Assembly (NCBI GenBank): GCA_900088475.1
Contig: FLMG01003710.1
Location: 93,190-157,189, forward strand
DNA length: 64,000 bases
Direction of reading: 5' to 3'
Origin: Hyphochytrium catenoides
Lineage: Eukaryota > Sar > Hyphochytriomycetes > Hyphochytriales > Hyphochytriaceae
Shown piece by piece: positions 1 through 11,047 of the stretch. A program made the position numbers and the translations under genes. Positions within the stretch are counted from its first letter, which is position 1, and each line of letters starts with the position of its first letter. Under the pieces are notes generated by a model. It had not been told where the DNA came from, ran no database searches, and saw nothing but the letters and a program-made list of their open reading frames with translations.

Positions 1-2
1 GT

Positions 3-158
3 ACGAGCACAGGCACAGAGAGTACTAGATCTGGAGGGAGGAGGACTAGCGGCCTAATGCGACGAGGAGAGTCGACATCCTCCGAGGTCAACTTAGATGA
101 TGACGAGGCGGCATGGGCAGGAAAGGGCAGGCTGCTAGTGCAGACAGAGAGACAATGA
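3..158 (+). CDS. Possible 3' terminal exon of a gene cut by the window edge
   Basis: An open frame runs from the left edge to a TGA at 156-158, about 51 codons. It is rich in Ser, Thr, Arg and Gly and then acidic (a run LDDDE), ending with LLVQTERQ. It looks like a disordered C-terminal tail, and its place just upstream of a minus-strand gene that ends at 748 would make a tail-to-tail pair. No domain is visible, and an open frame this short could be chance. I do not recognise a family. Confidence 0.3.
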   Translation, partial: TSTGTESTRSGGRRTSGLMRRGESTSSEVNLDDDEAAWAGKGRLLVQTERQ

Positions 159-747
159 AGAAGAAACTCCAGTTGGACCCGAATATAGTGTGCCCGCGGC
201 GAATCTAACACGAACCTCTGTAAGAATATCGTGGATATCTCAGCAGCCCCCAAACTAGCAGCCGGATCCTTTCATGACTCCTAAAGTAACACCTACGGCA
301 GGCCTGAAGCTTGTCAGAACTTCATCATGCAGAAGAGATCCTCGTCCTAGGCTTCACTCAGGTCGAAGCAGCTGAGAGAATCTCATCGTAGTCGCCTCAG
401 CTGAGAAGGTAAATGGTGCATGGATGTTTAGTAAATGCTTTGAAGGCAGCATTACGGACCGAGGAAGCTCCCTATGGGCCCCAACACGCCTTACTGCTGA
501 CATTATGCATCCCGTCCAGGGGCAACCATTTGCAGCACCAGTGGATTGCTGCTGGTGGACTGCTAGAGGCAACTATCAACTGCGAGGAATGCTAGGCGAG
601 GATCTAGGCGAGAGACCAGCTTGGCAGGTTGTGACATGACGAGTGCTACAATTAAATATCATAAATAAGCAACGACTAACGCCTCGTGGTGTAAAGCATC
701 TCCTCTGAGGTCTCTTCTCTAGTGTGCCCTTTCCGCCGCTCATTTAG
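159..747. other. Short gap, no supported gene
   Basis: This stretch lies between the possible plus-strand end at 158 and the stop codon of the minus-strand kinase gene. Only overlapping short frames are seen, with no recognisable peptide. It is probably 3' untranslated sequence of convergent genes, but no poly(A) signal stands out. Confidence 0.4.
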
Positions 748-3700
748 CTAGAGCTCTACCAGGTGATCGACCTCTCTGGGCAGAGAAGACTCTACGTAGG
801 AAAAGTTCTCGAAGTGTCCATCCGAAGGGCGGATGCCTAACATTGACTGCTTGCCTGTAGGAGAGTCAACTGGCTCCATGGATTGGAAGAGCTGTGGCGT
901 GTAGTTCGTGTCCTCCTCGCTCGTGACCTGAGGGACGAAGGGAGGCTGCACCTCCCTTTTAAGCAGTTTATCCCAGTTGATCGAGTCGTAGAAAGGATGC
1001 TGCATAATCTCTGCTCCTCCCTCGGGACCGCCACCCAGACGCTTGGCAGGATCGCGAATAAGGAGTTTGCTGCAGGAAGAAGTTTGTAAGGGGTCGAAGC
1101 AGCGACAGAGATCCAACAGGAATAGAGATCACGGTAGGCGCGGGCATACGGTATCCATGCAGTGGTCAAGCCAGAGCTTGTACAGCGCCAGGGGACAGAG
1201 AGAAGAGGAAAGCCACAATGCGTACGTGAAAGATGAGAGGACTGGAGGGTGAGAAGCATACAATGTCAGGGAGAGAGTCGCATTGTGAAGTTTCAAATGG
1301 AACCAAAGAGAGCTTGGAGGAAGGCGCAGGTAGAGGACAGAAGTACACAGACGAGGCATGAGCTACGATACCTGATGAGATCCCTGCAGACAGGAGAGAT
1401 GTAGGAGGGATACGCGGCTTCTGAGCTGACAATATTCTTGAACATCTGACGTCGGTTTCTGTCCACGAAAGGCGTCCGCCCTGTCAGCATCTCAAAGACA
1501 AGGATCCCATAAGACCACCAGTCCACCACTTTTCCATAGGGTTGATGTCGCAAGAGCTCCGGTGCCTTGCAGGACAAGAAGAGAGCGGGATTTGACGGAC
1601 GTGAGACGAGCTGTTGAGAGGGAAGTACCGCTATGAACGATAGATAGCAGACGATCGCCAAGACACAGAGCAAGTGAATGAGAGAGAGGACTTCTATTTC
1701 GACTAATGACTGCCCTCTCTTGTGTCTTACCATGTACTCGGCAGTGCCACATATCGTCCTCATGCCCTCGCTCTCGCCCTGGCCCAAGTTGTTCTCCTTT
1801 GACAGACCGAAGTCGGTGAGTGAGATGTGGCCATCCTTATCCATAAGGATGTTCTCCAGCTTCAGATCTCTGTAGGCAATGTTCTTCCCGTGCAGGTGAA
1901 TAAGGGCCGTAAGTAGCTCTGCGCCGTAGAGACGTGTCCTGGCTTCTGAAAAGCGCTTGCTCTTTCTTAAGTGATAGAAGAGAGAACCGCCAGGATAGTA
2001 GTCCATGACCAAGTAGAGCTTGTCAGGGCTCTGAAAGGCATACCGAAGGCGGACAATGAATGGATGATCGATCTCCTTTAGGATGTGCTGCTCTGCCTTG
2101 GTGTTCTCCACCTAACAAGTGACAGTCAGTTGACATTTAAAGAAATAGGCAAAGGGAAGAGCAACAGATCTGGCGTAAGCGGAAAACAAATGGTGCCACT
2201 GTATAGCCGAAGAGCAGGACCAAAGCACAAAGATAGAGATTGGACACAAGAGCGAAATGAGAGAAAGAAAATGAGAGAGGGTAGGACGGGAGAAAGAGAA
2301 AGAAAGAGAGAGAGAGAGGGAGGGAGAGAGAGAGAGGAAATGTGCGCCCAACCTGATCATTCTTGATGATGTGACTCTTCTTCAAAATCTTCATCGCATA
2401 CACGCTGCCTGCATTCTTGCCAGCTTTCTTTCTGACCAACAGCACTTTCCCGAACGCTCCTCTGCCCACCACCTTCATTAGATCAAAGTCGTCAGGAGTC
2501 AGAGGCTTTTGAGGTTGTCTTCTCTTCTCTGGTGGAAGACGCGCTTCGCTCTGCCGAATCATATCTTCAACCTGCGGTAACAGAGGGCATTGCCAGAGGT
2601 AACCCGACCAGGGATATGGGAGATCATTAGCGTGCGGGCAATCAGAGGAGTGCGTCTCCTTGTAGGCTTGTGACGGTCAGAGAAAGAAGGAGACGGACCC
2701 ACATGCGTTTGAAGAAGAACGAAAAGAAAGGTCATTGGAGAGAAGGAGGGGTATCCATCATCACAAGGACGGGTGTTCGTTCTCTCAGATTTTAAGCATC
2801 GGCCAATGAATGGTTGCCCATCGGCCTCCTTTAGCCGAGAGAATGTAATCATATGGATGATATCTTGGTTCAAATAGCATAAGAGAAGACAGAGAGATTG
2901 GAGCCGGCTGGAAGCGAGATTATAGCTTACATGATCGACTACTGCCTTGTCGTTGCCCTGCATAGTGACCTGCATCTCGTAGCACGCCTTACAAATCCTC
3001 TGTGGCTCTTCGAAGCCAGGAAGGAATAGACGGTCGGAGCAGCTCGTGCAAACATTACGTAGACATAACCGACATTGATGCTTCCTCTGTCCTCGGAAGG
3101 AATCATTGCAGAGGTAGCACATGCTGTCTTCAGCGGGATTGGGGGACAAGGTCCCATTGAGCATGCCAACTGATCGACAAACAAGGAGAACGAATGCAGC
3201 AATGAGTACGACAAAGAAGAAGCCGGCGGCAAAGAGAGGAAGATGAAGAAGACTGAGCTCACAGAAAGAGAGAGACAGACAGACAGAGAGAGAGAGAGAG
3301 AGAAAGGAGAGAGAGGCAGGGAGAGAGAGAAAAGGGTATATCGAAAGAGAATGAGGTTCACCATTCTGAGGCTCAATGGGTCCATAATTCTGCCGCACGG
3401 CAGCCTGCTCCTTTTGACTGACGAATGTGTCATGCAGCCACTCAACAGTAAGCTCGACCTCCGTATTGCTTTTCTGCATCCTGCCGCCGTTGTCTTGCTT
3501 GAGAGGATACCACTTTTTCTCAGGCTTGCTCTGAGTGATCCTTAGCATTTGGATTACGTTCTGACCTAGCACCTTAGAGCCTAGAGAACGAACAAGCGAA
3601 CAAGTAAGCAGCGCATGACAGAGGCAGACAGGGAGACGAAGTGAGCAACGAAGCGAGCGGGGAGCCTCCTTGAGCGAGTACTATCGACATAAGATGGCTA

Positions 3701-6331
3701 ACTAGAGCACCCGTAGTAGAGAGAAGCAGTAGGAGACCAGCGAGAGAAGGAAGGCAATGCCAATACGACGGTGCAGCGTGATATGGCTGTCTTACCTGTG
3801 AAGCCTCTATCCTTGACCTGAATGACAACCGCCGCTTCTCCATTGGACACTGGGAATGTGAAGGTCTGGTTCCAGTCGGGATTCATGCTCTTCTGCTGCC
3901 AGGGCGCCGTTTCTCTCTTTTGTCCCCCACAGAAGATGGCTACAAACGGACTGTTGACAGCTGGCACGTTGAGCTTCGTGCGCCCGATAGTCACTATAAG
4001 CTTATTGGGACATGTGGCTTGCAATGCCCTTTGTGCCTCCTACAGGAACCACGAAGAGAGATAAAAGAGACAGAGTACCGATGAGAAAAAGAGAGGGCCA
4101 TAAAATTCCCCAGGTGATCAGCCGCAGTGCTCTGAGTCGCTGGACCGGACAACTCTCGCCTATCGTCCCGCCAAATGAAGGATTGGAAGATTGATCGCCC
4201 CCTAATCTGGGTCTTAAGATTGCGAGTGTAGGTGGCTCACGAAAAAGGAAGATATCGAGGTGCAAAAGTCAAGATCTGAGCTGTGCCAACAGCGTTTTAA
4301 TGTGTTACGCCACAGCCCTGCCGTGCTCCTGAGCCTAATCCCTTGCTGCTTACCTTCATGCCTTGCCTACAAGCCTCTAAAAAGACAAATGTGGAGTTTT
4401 GCATCGCCGCCACAGTCCACGCGAAGTTCTCGCTCTTATCATTAGTATACCCGGACGACAGCGTCAGGCACCCCTTCACCTCTTCCTCGCGGGGCACCGG
4501 ACAGAACATGCGAAGGTTCGTGCTTTTGAAGTTCACTGCTGAGTCACTGAGGAAGGAACGTAGCCACTCGGAGTCGGAAGGCTTGACCTGACCAGAGCCA
4601 CGAGAGACAAACAGAAAGAAGGCTCAACAATAGGAGAGAGAAAAGTAACGAAGATATGGCAGGTGAGCAAGGAAGGAAGGTAGACGAAGAGCCTATTCAG
4701 ACAACTCCGACTTCTATGAAAAGAATGGGTAGAGAAGAAGGGCTAACTCAAAAGACCAGCGCAGCCCCGCTCCGAAGATCCGTTATTACCTGATGTGTAG
4801 ACTCCAGAAACACTACCGCGGAGATCCGCTTTCTCAATGAGACGTCAAAATTCTGAAACACCGGTTTGAACGAGCAGAGAGCCCGGGACATGTGCGGACA
4901 AAAGAGAAAGCGAAAGAATAAGGAAAGAGGCAACGCAGAGACCTGTTAGACCTACAGAATATCTTCATCGGTGGAGAGCAAGCAGCTCTTGATAGAGCAT
5001 GAAGGTCTAAAGCCACTGCCTCTCACCTCTAAAAGGTCCTTCACCAGGACGCCTCCATTATAGAAGGCAATAAAACTGATCTTATCCGCCTTCGCCGGGC
5101 GGATGTATTGACTAAAAACGTAGGACGCATGCTCCCACGGCGTCGATGATGAAGGAATGGGGACTGGGACTCCATTGTCATTGACCAGGTTGGTACCTAC
5201 AGCCGTGAACCCAATTTAGAAAATTAATATTTAAAGAATGCTAGCAGCATGGATACTCAGACAAAAGCGCATCAAAGGCAGGCGTGAACAATAAGTAGCG
5301 CCAGGCGGCAGAAGAGTGGATTTCAATGCGTATACCCACCTGGGTTCAGGATTATGATGCCATAATTATTCTGCAAAGCAAGCTCTAAATATGGCAGCAT
5401 TGACCCGGCCTGACCGTACCGCAAAGCCAAAGGCCGGCCCCATAGTCCGGGCTGAATACCTGAAAAGGAATACGTGAAGTTAGCAATCTTCAGGAGGAGC
5501 ATGACATGGGCTTTGAAGTGAGGAGTCTGGACCCGATGGATCGCTCACACTGGGTCCGATACGCCCGACTCTGGCTCAACAGCTCGGGCGACAACTTACC
5601 TCTGCTTGTCTGAACAAAGACAAGCAGTTTAGAGCAGACCGAGTAGTCTGGACTAGCGAAAATACTGCACTTGGCTTTGGCATCAGCATTAGGTATCCAG
5701 ATCTCTCTCATTCCCAGTTCCTGTTTCATTTTCTTTTGTACGCGAAGAGTGAGCTCCGAGAGGGCCTGCAGCTGCTCAGGAGTGAGAGAGCTTGCTCCTC
5801 GCTCTTGAGACTGCGGCCGCGCTCGTGCCCGGTCCGGGCGGAAGTCTTGTCTCCCTGCGAGTGCGTCCGGACAAAGGAGACAAGTCAAGGGACGGAGAAC
5901 GATGCAGAAACTAGAAGCCTTGCGAACATAGAAGCCCAGACGGGAGAAACACGTTCCACCATCACACAGAACCGCTCAACGCTTATTTGACTTCGGCAAG
6001 CGCTATCTCAAGGAGATGTGCATGAGAATTTGGATAGAGAAGGGAAGTCTATGGACAACCCAGGACAGACATTGAGAGTAGCACGAAGACCAAGACGAGC
6101 GACGCTGAGACGAGCCAAAGAGAGGTGATTTAGTGACAGGCTAACGGATACGTCACAGGGATAACAAGAAGCCGCAGACAACAAAGGCTTCATAAGGGCA
6201 CCAGATTAGCGCCGTCAGCCCGTCACCGTAGAAGGTAAATCTCCTTCCATGAGCTGCTCAGAGGCATGGAACTTACCCATTGTATTCGGCGCGCGACGAG
6301 GGTCCCCACGCACGCCATTGGGACGGTTCAT
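748..6331 (-). CDS. Arb2 domain-C2-FYVE-like-AGC protein kinase fusion
   Basis: Thirteen exons on the minus strand join in phase: 6331-6277, 5854-5600, 5459-5340, 5196-5027, 4852-4790, 4587-4354, 4039-3796, 3580-3362, 3169-2931, 2571-2353, 2111-1731, 1565-1372, 1069-748, giving about 904 aa. Residues ~60-290 resemble the Arb2/FAM172A fold (GIQPGLWGRPLAL; KRISAVVFLESTHQ; a late serine-glycine strand). Residues ~300-440 are a C2 domain. Residues ~465-515 form a FYVE-type zinc finger with four CxxC pairs. Residues ~557-820 are an AGC kinase: GRGAFGKV loop, AMKILKK, YRDLKLEN, TDFGLSK, TICGTAEYMAPE. The tail ends with a hydrophobic motif FENFSYV. Kinase and C2 calls are firm. The Arb2 join rests on one phase-0 intron (4353-4040); the C2 exon has no usable ATG of its own. 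Inferred role: a lipid- or calcium-recruited kinase; the Arb2 part's job is unknown. Confidence 0.85.
2288..2340. repeat. GA-rich microsatellite in a kinase intron
   Basis: A nearly pure purine run of GA and GAAA units on the plus strand. It lies inside the intron between the kinase exons ending at 2353 and starting at 2111. On the transcribed strand it is a CT tract and may double as the polypyrimidine stretch of this intron. Confidence 0.85.
3263..3333. repeat. GA-rich microsatellite in an intron
   Basis: Imperfect (GA)n with GACA units, in the intron between the exons ending at 3362 and starting at 3169 of the Arb2-C2-FYVE-kinase gene. A second intron of the same gene thus carries the same simple repeat in the same orientation. 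Confidence 0.85.
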
Positions 6332-6816
6332 AGTTAGGCCCTTGTCCAACTCTCTCTTTTAGTTCCAGCCCAAAATTATCCTGTCGACATGGGTCCTAAT
6401 CCTGCAGCTTCTATCCTGCCAGACGTAGAAGGTGGTATAACTCTCACTTCCTCTTTGTTCCGGCTCACCGGTCACGGAGCGTACGTAGTCTTGGGAAGAT
6501 CTCCCCTTGGGCTCAAGCGCAAGAGTAGAGATGCCCGCAGCCAACGGCAACGGGAGCACGGAGCAAAGTTCGTCGCTAAGCAACCTTCAGGTTCACGATA
6601 CAGCTCCGACCTCCTCCAAAGAGAGTCTCCTTTAGTTAAAACAGGCGATATAAGGTGCCGAAGTCCAGGCCCAAACGCTTTCTCTTTTTGCAGTAGAAGA
6701 AGAGAAAAGAGCGTCTACCCGACACAGAGAGATTGAGGAGGAAAAGACAGATAGATGGAAAGGTGACCGAAGTCCGACGCTATAAGAAGCGCCGTGCGAG
6801 GCTAGCGAGTAGAGTC

Positions 6817-6866
<50 letters not shown>
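6817..6866. repeat. (CT)n microsatellite
   Basis: About 50 bases of almost perfect CT dinucleotide with one TTT interruption, roughly 490 bases upstream of the kinase start codon. Confidence 0.95.
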
Positions 6867-6874
<8 letters not shown>

Positions 6875-7061
6875 GTCTCCCCTTGCCTCTATTATAGCAT
6901 TGTCGGTCTCTGTCTTGACGGAGACGCGAGATGCGATGGAGCGGGCGCGGAAGCCTTAAAGTTCCCAGAGGTAGTGGCAAGAAGCCCAGAGAGACAGAGT
7001 TAGAACGAGCGCGAGAGCTCACAGAAAGCAACCAGAAGTGAGAGAGACAAAAGATAGACAC

Positions 7062-7087
7062 AGAGAGAGAGAGAGAGAGAGAGAGAG
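7062..7087. repeat. (GA)n microsatellite
   Basis: About 13 perfect GA units. It is complementary in sense to the CT tract 200 bases to its left, so the two could pair as an inverted repeat. Confidence 0.95.
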
Positions 7088-7289
7088 GACCGGAAGCGAG
7101 TTGACAGAAATATACAGTAACGAGAGGACAGGAAGAGGAACTAACTGCAGGCAAGACAGAGCCCGGTTGAGAGGAGGAGGGTCAGGGAAGGTCAAGGAGT
7201 GAGGTGCAGATAGACAGAGCCTCAAAGAGAGAGAGAAAAGTCGAGAGATGAGATATGGCTGGAACCTGCCCACCTCGCATTTCGCAACG

Positions 7290-7365
7290 CCCTCACTTCC
7301 TCTCTCTCTCCTCCTCCTGTCCCTCTCTTATTCTGTCCTCTCTCTGTACGTCGTTCCTCTCTGTA

Positions 7366-7397
<32 letters not shown>

Positions 7398-7445
7398 GGT
7401 CTCTGTCTCTGTCTGTCTCATCTCTCTCTCTCTCTCCTCTTCACT
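7290..7445. repeat. CT-rich imperfect microsatellite
   Basis: A degenerate pyrimidine-rich run of CT, CTGT and CTTT units. Frames through it encode only Ser/Leu-rich low-complexity peptides and are not treated as genes. Confidence 0.9.
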
Positions 7446-8721
7446 CTTCTGTCCTTACTTTGTCTCTGTTTATACTCACTGCCCAATCTCTCCCTATTCT
7501 TTCTCTCTTCCAATCCTCTATCTCATCGTGTCTCTTTCTCACCCAGAGCCCCTAATAATTACCTGCGCACTGCCATTACTACCTGATCTGTCTTGAAAAT
7601 GGCGCTCTGTCTCGCATCTGCTACAGCATGTAAGCCAGCTAAATCCTATCTCTCTGGGCCCCAACCTCGTCACATCCCACCCACCGTCGAGAGGATCTAC
7701 ACCTCTCTAGAGAGGGCCATGGAGGAAGTGATCCACAGTACACAACTGAACCCTTTCGTCCACTGAAAGCAGTAATGAGTGATCTTTTCAATTACTTTAA
7801 AGGGCTATTGGCAAACCCACTATTTCTATTTTGGCCACTGTACCCCCATTGAAAGAGTGTGGGCCAAACTTCTGCCCCATCCTCCAATGTGCACAAACCT
7901 CTAAAGCTAAACCTAGGGGGATCTCAGCAGTGTACGAGGAGAATTCCGTCCCTTACCTCGTCCCTAGAAACCAGCCCAGACATCGATTTCAATGGCCGAT
8001 TGAGGCTAGAAACTCCCCAAACTCCCTTCAAAGAAGGATCGCTGAAAGACACTCAGTTAGAGGAATAGTCCTTCAGGGGCCGGCCGGGTGGGGGTGGTCA
8101 CACTTGTTGTATTTTCTCCGCATATCAACCATTTCGTTTGCTTATAGTTATCTATTCTGAAAGGTTTTGTGCGGAATGATTTGATAACTGAATGACCTGG
8201 ATGAAACGGATGGATCTGTGGATCTGACTTTTGAGTGTCTTCAACTTTATAAAAAAATTTGCATCAAGGGCTTTTGTGCCTGATCTCAAGCGAAGCTTCA
8301 TCGGCTTTCATAGTCATTATTAGGAGCCAAATAGCCGTCTACATGCCACCGCGAAGGTTTTTCGCTTCTGCAGAACTCCTGCTTAACACTATTGTTATCT
8401 CGCCTATCTAGTTCAAGGAACACCTTAAGCAAACCCTGGAGCTCTCACATCTCGTCTTGATCGCTATGACAAAACTGCAGCTTATTCAAGCTCCTTGTAT
8501 TCTTCAAATACTTTTAAAGAGAAGGAACATATGCAGCACAGCTAACTAGCTGTCGCAATCCTCCGGCCGTTAAAGGCCGTAGGGTTTAGAGATCTGCCGC
8601 CAACCGGTTCCCCTGGCTGAGCAGCCCTTCTCTGGCGGCCTGCATAAAAAGCAGAGCAGAATGCTATAGAATTCCATGCTTTCTGCCTACCATTGGGGAT
8701 AGTATAAAAAACTGCAAGGGC

Positions 8722-10291
8722 CTAGACTTTTGACGAGAGTGATGCAGCGGTTGAGTTGGGGGGCACACGGCGCCGTAGCTGTTGAACGAAATCAGCAATC
8801 ATCAAGGGCCACTCCGCCTTGACTTCCTGATAAGTTGAGGCGACGTGGAGTCTGGAACCACCTATTGCATCATGAAGCTTTTTAGCCGTCGACAAGGGAT
8901 GGACGGGATCCTCACCCCATGCGAGGATAAGCGTTGGCGCTAAGATAGCTCTAATCTCATCCAGGCTAGGTAAGTCGCATAACGCTGCGCCCTTTAGAAT
9001 ATTGGAGAGGACAGTTTTCTGGGTCGTCCCTTCGTTGGCAGTCCCTCCTTCCCTCAGGCACCTGAACTCTGCCAAATGCTTGGCGCTGATCTTATTGTAT
9101 TGCACTCCGGCCGCACGGAAGATCTCGAGAGAAGGTTTCTGAATAAAAAGAGATTAGTTCACAGGCCATTCCTTCATATCGGCAGTCTCGACAACCATTA
9201 CCTCTGCCTTCACTTCGCTGTTTCCTTCCTTAACGACAGATTGCCCCAGTGCTCCCATTTACCTTTTCTTTGTTGACCCATATGCACTCACTAATACTTA
9301 ACGTCTCTCTTTCTTACTACGCCGGCCACCACCGTCGTTCCAGCGAGCATATTTACTCGCAACTTACATCGGCAAAAGTTGACAAGTATTCGTCCAATCC
9401 TTTCTCTTCAATCAGTTCCGCTCCTCGAACCATCTTTCCCCTCTGTGTGGCGTCTCTGGTCTCCCAGGCAGTCGGAGGAATAACAAGGATGAGGCCAAGA
9501 ACTCTCTCAGGGGCCTGCAGAGCAGCGTAAATTGAAGTCGCACAGCCCATTGACATACCTTAACATAATGGAAACGTGTCAGCTATGCGTTAACAAAATC
9601 AAAGCAGGGATAGGGACAAGAGAATCCAAAGCTTGAGAATACAGAGAACTAGTATTCCTAGAACTAGCAGACCATGGACTGAGGCGTCCTATTGGATAGA
9701 TGCAATGACGCAATCAGTGAGACGACATGAGCAAAAGCGTACAAGGTGGACGATAGAATAGCATCGCAAGCTGAGAGCCAAGCATCACAGAGTCGCCAGG
9801 AACATAAGCAAGGAAATAGATCGAGGCAGAATCGCTCAATTACCTCCGCAGACGAACTGCTCGATTCCGATCTCTGTCGTTAGAGCAAGACAATCTCTTG
9901 CTAGATTCTCCCATTTATAATCCTCGGGCCTAAAGGTGCCCTGTGAGCCACCGTGGCCACGTGCATCATAGCGTATACACTCTACGCCTTCCACTTGTTG
10001 CCATAATCTGGCAGAAAAGACTTCTGCCTCGTCAAGAATATCCATACAATTAAAGAGACCGTGCAGGAAGACAAGCGGTACTCGCTCTTTTGAACTTGAA
10101 GTCGCCTCCTTGGCCTGATCATCTTTATCTTCGTATAACACCCTAGGAATACCAAGGAAGGACAAGGAGAGGTTTTAGCTAGAACATGTGTCCTTGGCCT
10201 GCGATGAGACCAACAGAGTACATGCTGACCTTTCAACCTGCAACTCCACTCCATTAACGGCCACCAATCTCCTAGCTGCTGCTCCTTCCAT
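8722..10291 (-). CDS. Alpha/beta-hydrolase fold protein
   Basis: Four exons join in phase: 10291-10230, 10142-9844, 9558-9368, 9138-8722, about 322 aa, starting MEGAAARRLVAVNGVEL. Seen: strand plus oxyanion-hole loop VFLHGLFNC, the YDARGHGGS turn, a nucleophile elbow GMSMG created only after splicing (its first Gly codon spans the intron), and a late strand PTLILAWGEDPVHPL carrying the expected acidic residue. This is the order of the general alpha/beta-hydrolase superfamily (esterases, lipases, C-C hydrolases). The usual C-terminal catalytic His is not obvious: the strand reads STYQEVKAEWP where a GH pair is often found. No signal peptide or membrane segment is seen, so it is probably soluble. 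Substrate unknown. Confidence 0.85.
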
Positions 10292-11047
10292 GTTTCCTTT
10301 ATGGACACTAGATGCTGTTTAGCGCTGCCTAACGTCCTCAGTGCGCTGTTTCTTGCGTGCCTTGAAGACTTAACATGGACCTCCGTCCCCAGATCTTTGG
10401 GTCTGTTGGCCTGTCAGCCTCCAAAGCTGAAGATCATCATCATCTCATCAGAATCCATCACCCACGCTGTTGTGACTAGTAGTAGTCATAATAATAGCCG
10501 CAGAACTTGCCTGACTAGTGCCAAAGCATTTTGGGGTTATTGATCCAAAAGGCAAGAGGTAGTAATAAACAGAAGCGTGCAGACCTCCTCCTGGGGTATG
10601 GGCATCCTTCCAGCATTTCATAGCCAAATGCAGATCAATCTTTGTGATGTTTATGGAGCTGCGATGAAGGCTGGCGTCTCGCTTCATTGCGCCTGACGCC
10701 TGTGATGCACAGGCTGCATCTGAGAATCATTGGAAGGGGAACAAAGAGGCGTAGCTGGGATGAAGAGAGAGGCGCTTTTGCGGGGTTTTACCCTTACCAC
10801 TATATCGATACTCTGTTCGCTGTGCATGGTATGAATGCGCTCCCTCCCTCATTCACTGCTTTATGAGTAAGAACACGAAGCGGCTTTGGAAGTGAGGCCC
10901 AGCGGCACAGTGCTTACCAAGGAGGTTACATCGCCCGAGCGACTAGCGGATCTATGGGGAGGTCCCTTTAGCAAAGTATTCCTTAGATGCCAAGAAGTAA
11001 CTTACGTGGCATCATTGATAAACCCTATAAACTCAATAGGTCAAATA
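10292..11047. other. Gap without a supported gene
   Basis: Between the hydrolase start codon and the stop codon of the next minus-strand gene. No exon with recognisable content. A short tract rich in ATC/ATG trinucleotides lies near 10430-10450. It probably holds the hydrolase promoter. Confidence 0.4.

Larger units (their letters stand above)
6332..8721. other. Intergenic region with simple repeats
   Basis: About 2.4 kb between the start codon of the kinase gene and the stop codon of the hydrolase gene. Its first third holds three CT or GA tracts, annotated separately. From about 7560 to 8720 the sequence is ordinary in composition and no exon with a recognisable domain or convincing splice sites is seen. 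It should contain the kinase promoter and the hydrolase 3' end. Confidence 0.5.

Noticed and set aside
2559-3572. A 337-codon minus-strand open frame containing the FYVE-like finger
   Set aside because: It reads through two introns; the low-complexity Ser/Leu run in its middle is the CT microsatellite of an intron. Only parts of it are exons.
748-6331. Splitting the locus into an Arb2-like gene and a separate kinase gene
   Set aside because: The C2 exon lacks an ATG and all 13 exons keep phase; I therefore prefer one gene, but list the split as the main test.
7248-7596. Two overlapping plus-strand open frames of about 110 codons
   Set aside because: They are translations of CT-rich simple sequence with no other content.
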